From Scleroderma bovista (Eukaryota; Basidiomycota; Agaricomycetes; Boletales; Sclerodermataceae): DNA of 64,000 nt. The stretch covers positions 1 through 64,000 of the forward strand of contig JAYMGJ010000347.1 of NCBI GenBank assembly GCA_037178675.1. The letters are read 5' to 3'. The first letter of the stretch is position 1. Each line of letters starts with the position of its first letter. Made by a program: the position numbers and the translations under genes. The notes below the pieces were generated by a model that saw only the letters and a list, made by a program, of their open reading frames with translations, was not told the DNA's origin and ran no database searches. Below are positions 59,041-64,000 of the stretch, piece by piece.

Positions 59041-59346
59041 TGTTATATTATATAAGCGATGAACACTGTTTATATACAACAAATAGTGTGACACATGACT
59101 GTGACATGTGACATGTGACATGTAACATCTACTCTAAAGAGGACTATTACTAAGTCTACACTAATATGGGTCGCAGTCTTGTGCGCACTTCGTTGACGGC
59201 TTACGCCAGGTGCACGTGCAACTTCAACAAATGGGGCAAATGACAATTGGCTGGCCCCCACTCCATCCAATTCTAAGTTCCAATCCTAGCCACAGCTTCT
59301 GCTTCCGCCCCGCAGAGCCATTCACTCACATTACACACTCACAACA
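59041..59346 (+). repeat. copia-2 5' LTR (306 bp)
   Basis: TGTTATATTATATAAGC ... CACTCACAACA, TG...CA, directly followed by the primer-binding site. It contains a short tandem run of TGTGACA near 59100-59125. The matching 3' LTR is beyond the window. Confidence 0.8.
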
Positions 59347-59360
59347 GGTTATGAGCCCTG
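59347..59360 (+). promoter_or_regulatory. copia-2 primer-binding site (initiator-Met tRNA anticodon arm)
   Basis: GGTTATGAGCCCTG, the same 14 bases as in copia-1, immediately after the LTR. Confidence 0.85.
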
Positions 59361-59441
59361 TGGCTCGTGGCTAGGCAAGCAAACAGTTCCAGAATCAAAA
59401 CTAACTATTATCGAAAACAGAACAACTACCTGTCATAAAAT

Positions 59442-60704
59442 ATGTCAGACCTGTTTGGATCTCCACCGCCTCCAGACCATGCACCAGGCCCCCCGTTTGA
59501 TGGCGGCGAGGAGTCAGTGCCCCCCTATAAAGACAAGCACTTCCTAGGTGCTATCTCCTCATATAAAACACCCAAACCCCTTAACGACGAGAACTGGGTA
59601 GCTTGGAAGGGCCAAATCTGGCCCATGCTTGAGTTGAACGGTGTGTGGTCCCACTGCGAAGGAGCAGGCGATCCCCCTGAGGAGGGAACAGCTGAGTGCA
59701 GGGACTGGGACACTGCAGAAGGTGTTGCACGCATTCTCATCTCGAATAACCTCTCTGCGGCACAGTTTGTCCATGTTTCCCAGGCAACATCTGTAAAGCA
59801 GATGTGGGAGAACTTAAAAGCAGTGCATGAGCACCGAGGACAACAGAGCATTACCGCGTTGAGACGCACCTTATATCAGACGTGTGCCAGAGATGGAGAT
59901 GACATCGTCACCCACCTGACAAAGATGTGCTCGATCCAGGTGGAGCTACACCATATGGGCTCGATCGTACCTGACAGAGACTTCACAAATATATTAGTTT
60001 CGTTGTTGCCAGCATCATGGGATCCATTTACAACATCTTACCTCGGGTCACAGACTGGGGATAAAGTGTTGACTTCGCAGCAATTCATTGCCATCATCCG
60101 AGACGAGTGCAATTGCCAGAAGGGCAATGGAGGCGACGGAGGGACGGAGACTGTTTTGACAGCCCAGTCCTCGAAGTGTACCACTAAGAAAAGGAAAGCA
60201 GTCAAACCTGAAAAAATGAAGAAAGCTTGCTTTACCTGTGGAAGGACCAACCACTTGGCCAAAGACTGCTTCTTCAAAGGGAAACCCAAGTGCGAGAAGT
60301 GTGGTCGTTTCAACCATGAGACCTCCGAGTGCAGGAGCGCTGAGAAGGGGAAGGAGAAAGAGAAGACTGTCACCGAGAATGTAACTACCCAAAATGGGAA
60401 ACACCATAAGGTGGAACATGCACAGCAGGCACACAACATCCAAGAGGATGAAGATATGGAAGACGGCACATACATCACTAAACATACCGCATCACCCGAC
60501 TGTGCTGATATACATGCCGACTCTTGGTTGGCGGATTCAGCAGCATCCTCACATTTATCGAGCCTGTGTGAAGCATTCACGGAGTTCACACCACTCAACA
60601 AAACCATTAGAGGAGTGGGGAACACAGAGGTTCCTGTAAATGGCAAGGGGACAATTAAATTAAAGAGTCAGGCAGATGGACAGAGTTTTGTGATCGTGCT
60701 ATGA
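59442..60704 (+). pseudogene. copia-2 gag and protease start
   Basis: The frame begins MSDLFGSPPPPDHAPG. It has the copia gag core (WVAWKGQIWPMLELNGVW, LRRTLYQTCARDGDD, LVSLLPASWDPFTTSYLGS), then two CCHC knuckles (CFTCGRTNHLAKDC and CEKCGRFNHETSEC). The protease starts at WLADSAASSHLS, where the usual DSG is DSA. The frame stops at a TGA (60702-60704) that fits CGA-to-TGA; the residues after it still read as protease/pre-integrase (DVLYVPQAPHS). It would have made particle shell protein. Confidence 0.88.
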
Positions 60705-62336
60705 GATGTACTCTATGTGCCACAGGCACCACACTCAGTAAACAGCTGGTGACAGGGATGATGGTGAACGACAATGACTCACCGAAGTTCGATTGCGACG
60801 TGTGCACACAAGCCAAGCTGTTGCACGCACCGTTCCCGCGCCAGAGTGAAACCAGAGCCGAGAGACCAGGCAACTTGACGCACACGAATCTCTGGGAGTG
60901 CCGTGTGACGGGGATACACAGCATGAGATACTTCATATCCTTTATAGATGACCATAGCCAGTGCATAGCAATCGAATTCCTGCGAACAAAGGATCAAGCT
61001 GCAGAAAAATTTCGAAACTATGTGGCTTACCTCAAATGCCAATATAACATGTGCCCCAAGCGATTCTGCGTGGATAACGGCAGCGAATACATAATGGGAG
61101 ACCTACAAAGGTGGTGTGTGTCAAAGGGGATCAAACTCGAATATATGGCACCGCACTCACCTGCTCAAAATGGCGTAGCGGAACGGATGAACCATACATT
61201 GGCCAAACTTGCTCGTGCAATGATTTTCTCCACACAGGTGCCTAAATTCCTTTGGCCTGAGGCCATTGCGCATGCCGCCTACCTGCAAAACCGAACACAT
61301 ACACGCGCACTTGAATCGAAGACACCACTTGAGGCATGGAGCGGATGGAAACCAGATGTTTCGCATCTGCATGAATTTGGAAGCCCAGTTTGGATCCTAA
61401 ATGAGGGTCAGCTCACCAAACTACAACCCAGAAGTACAAAACATACCTTTATGGGCTTTGTTGATGGGCCCAAGGCCATCAAATACTACAATGCTGCGAT
61501 GAGACAGGTGTGTGTCTTGCGCAACTTCCAATTCCCTGTCATATCAACTTCCCAAACACAACCAAATATGAGTGCCACTCTACCGCAGATCCTGCACAGA
61601 GTGAAAGGGAAACAGCGCCCATCGGGACAGAGAGTGAAACAAATAAAAATGTCACCCACCCAGATGAGAGCAACAACGACAGGAGAAAAAGGAAATGGAC
61701 CGCTGACGAAGTGCCAAATGGCGAAGTCAGAATGAGTCAGAGGGAAAAGAAAACACACGACTATCATCTGTTAGACGATCCTTGGGCAGATGAAGACGAA
61801 ACAGGTGTGACGACAGGCACAATCTCCAGCGAGATGGCAAATATGACCTCCGCTGAGAGGGTTTACGCTGCATCCAGTGAACCTAGCGTTGCACCAGATA
61901 ATCCAAGAACTCTGTGCGAAGCACGAGAGTCCCCAGACTGGCCGAACTGGGAGAAGGCCATGAAGACCGAGCTAGACCAGCTACATAAAATGGGTACCTG
62001 GGAGTTAGTAGACCTGCCAGAAGGGCACACTCCGATATCAAACAAATGGGTACTCACTAAAAAATATGACAAGGATGGCAACCTACAAAAGTATAAGGCC
62101 AGGTTAGTTGCCAAAGGCTACTCGCAGCAGCCAGGAATGGACTATACCAATACATTTTCCCTGGTCGTGCACCTCAAAACCATCTGGACCCTGTTGGCAC
62201 TAGCAGTTGCCGAGAACTGGGAGATCCAGCAGATGGACGTGAAGGGCGCTTACCTAAATAGTATGATCAAAGAACAAATATACATGCGACAGCCGGAAGG
62301 CTATGACGACGGGACCGGCCATTTATTTTGTGAGGT
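60705..62336 (+). pseudogene. copia-2 integrase and reverse transcriptase, first half
   Basis: A deletion with frame change follows the protease, removing most of the pre-integrase region. Integrase then reads CDVCTQAKLLHAPFPRQ; the first catalytic position is HTNLWE (Asn for Asp), while CVDNGSEYI and NGV.ERMNHTL keep the other two acids. A frame change occurs between about 61515 and 61735. The reverse transcriptase start reads SNKWVLTKKYDKDG, YKARLVAKGYSQQPG, TFSLVVHLKTIW and MDVKGAYLNSMI, ending at PEGYDDGTGHL where a 296-bp insertion sits. Inactive. Confidence 0.87.
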
Positions 62337-62632
62337 GAACTGGCTAAACTCAACACTAGACAAGAGTCAGAACAGACTCAGTACTTCTGTGCAAACAGAG
62401 ACTCTATTTAACTAACCTAGACAAGAGTCAGAACAGACTACATGGGTCAGTATGATAGTAAAAGAGTGTGTAGGATAGTCTTACCTCAGTACTTCTGTGC
62501 AAACAGAGACTAAGGTACGAAACGAAAGAAAACATCCTATAAAGAATGACCATGATTATGTAAGGAATGCTCAGCGTGTCCGTACTAAGAATAAGGAAAA
62601 GATGGTACTGTAGGGACCGGGAATTTCAACAG
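62337..62632. mobile_element. 296-bp insertion in copia-2 reverse transcriptase, TTTAT duplicated
   Basis: The coding frame breaks after GTGHL and resumes at CHLKKSLYGLKQARREW. TTTAT lies at 62332-62336 and again at 62633-62637. Inside, two modules, CTAGACAAGAGTCAGAACAG and CAGTACTTCTGTGCAAACAG, each occur twice. No terminal inverted repeat or open frame was seen; probably a small non-autonomous element. Confidence 0.6.
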
Positions 62633-62636
62633 TTTA

Positions 62637-63465
62637 TGCCACTTGAAAAAGTCCCTATATGGCCTAAAACAGGCCAGGCGCGAGTGGAACATTGAGCTAA
62701 ATAAACAGTTAGAGTCCTTGGGATGGAAACCTACCATGGTAGATCCGTGCGCATACGTCAGAAAGTTGCCAGAGGGAATTGAAGTCGTGGCCGTATGGGT
62801 CAACGATCTGCTGCTTTTTGCGAGCAACGAGAGCCTAATGAATAAAATGAAACTTGAGCTAAAATCAATCTTTGACATCACTGACCTTGGAGAACCTGCC
62901 AAGATCGTTGGCATCAAAATCGAGAGGGATCTCACAAAAGGCATGATCATGATCTCACAAAAACAATATATTGAGTCAATTCTACAGAAGGAGGGACTAA
63001 CTGATGCTCACCCAGTTGCCGTGCTGATGGACCCAAATATCCAACTTCAACCCTCTGAAGGGGAGGCACAGGACAAGAGCAATAATTTTGCGTCGTTGAT
63101 CGGATTGTTGATGTACCTGGCCGTGGCGACGAGACCAGACATCGCATATGCCATATTTAGACTAGGGTCCTACATGGCAAACCCTTCGATGTCACACTGG
63201 GCGGCTGCCAAGCAAGTTCTGTGATATCTGTCAGGGACCTGGAGCTATGGGATAACATACCATGCTTCAGAGGTGAGACCTGGCGAGAACCAGTTCCTTG
63301 GGTATTCTGACACGAGCTATGCAAATAACGACGACGCTACATCAATCTCTGGGTACGTCTTCAGCATGGGTGGAGGTGCGATCACATGGGGATCGAGGAA
63401 GCAAACCAGCGTGTCCTTATCTTCAACAGAGTCCGAGTATGTTGCACTGGCAGATGCAGCCCGGT
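62637..63465 (+). pseudogene. copia-2 reverse transcriptase (second half) and RNase H start
   Basis: Reads LKKSLYGLKQARREWN, then VWVNDLLLFAS (catalytic VDD is VND, Asn codon 62802-62804), ISQKQYIESILQKEGL, GLLMYLAVATRPDIAYA and SMSHWAAAKQVL, with a TGA at about 63222 where CGA is expected before YLSGTWSYG. RNase H begins FLGYSDTSYANNDD...SISGYVFSMGGG, SLSSTESEYVALADAAR. It is cut by an E LTR at 63466. Inactive. Confidence 0.9.
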
Positions 63466-64000
63466 GTCACGCACCAAACAGGTTTGGTACAGTGAACATG
63501 GAAGATAATGCCTATATTGAATGATCCTTATGCGAAGGATAAGCACGACGGACCCTCATCGTAGCCATCTATCGCACAAGAAGACTATCCTGATGCGAGA
63601 GATGAATGCCAATGCAGACAGTCATCTATCGCACGAGAACCACCAAGAAGCAGAAGAAACTGAAGGAATAACGTCAATTGTGGTATGAGAAAGGAATGCA
63701 CATGTCTGCAGTCCAACTCCCATACCAGAAGGATCAAAGAAGCCGAAGAATTGATGGAGAAATGAAGGAGAAAGAGAAGAAATGATTTTTAGTGCCCAAA
63801 TGTCATTTTTAGGTGCCCAGTGCCGGCATTCCGATATTTTGAATAGCTCCATTGTTTCTAAAGCTATCAGGCACGTGACTATACCATCAGAGAGCCTAGA
63901 ACATGGTCTATCTGCCTGTCAAGTTCCGACGCAAATCTGTTCATTTCCCACGGAGATATTCCCCCCGCAATCCAGACGTTCGCTTCATCGCTCACTGCAT
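63466..64000 (+). mobile_element. LTR family E, copy 3 (cut by window edge)
   Basis: Starts TGTCACGCACC within the copia-2 RNase H codons, right after ALADAAR, and is homologous to 8242-8776. The rest lies beyond the window. It shows the same orientation relative to the window as copy 1, but opposite orientation relative to its copia host. Confidence 0.85.

Noticed and set aside
62337..62632. Intron in copia-2 reverse transcriptase (GTGAGG ... TTCAACAG)
   Set aside because: Splicing at these sites does not restore the frame, whereas removing the insert plus one TTTAT copy does.

Overview
The window looks like a nuclear contig from a filamentous basidiomycete, probably an Agaricomycete and possibly Rhizoctonia/Ceratobasidium-like; the genus is an inference from style, not from a marker. 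The evidence is short GT-AG introns (mostly about 35-160 nt) in eukaryotic housekeeping genes (RFC1, mitochondrial pyruvate carrier, MTAP, BCAS3-like), heavy LTR-retrotransposon load, and hAT transposases with fungal-type layout.

Layout. (1) 1-21.65 kb is a nested transposon island: the 5' part of a hAT transposase (minus, running off the left edge); a cluster of truncated LTRs (family A), one of which closes a small non-autonomous element with an antisense Zn2Cys6/coiled-coil gene; a solo LTR (family B, target-site duplication CCTAG); then a 10.25-kb Ty1/copia element (copia-1, 7436-17689, TSD GGGAT). Copia-1 sits inside an older long LTR (family E) and is itself split by a younger E LTR. 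A hAT 3' relic follows, split by a second B LTR (TSD CTCTG). (2) 22.2-57.9 kb is the host gene block: a 7-exon multi-pass membrane protein, a HAD phosphatase (LHPP/HDHD2-like), a C2H2 zinc-finger protein, a BCAS3-like protein, an F-box protein, MTAP, an SH3 protein, an ornithine cyclodeaminase/mu-crystallin homologue, RFC1, an Asp/Ser-rich orphan, a small broken gene, a Pro/Gln/Gly/Tyr repeat protein and MPC2. Long non-coding stretches separate some of these. (3) 58.66 kb to the right edge is a second transposon block: a solo LTR (family C, TSD TCAAG) and a plus-strand copia element (copia-2) carrying a 296-bp insertion and a third E LTR.

Main themes. Both copia elements are disabled mostly by CpG transitions: repeated CGA-to-TGA stops and the same Asp-to-Asn change in the reverse-transcriptase catalytic motif. 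Both have a primer-binding site matching the anticodon arm of initiator-Met tRNA directly next to the 5' LTR. Copia-1 also has an extra, broken reading frame of about 750 codons between its primer-binding site and gag, starting with predicted membrane segments and matching no family I recognise. Gene models below were built by eye from splice signals and reading-frame continuity; those whose exon lengths sum to a whole number of codons are marked.
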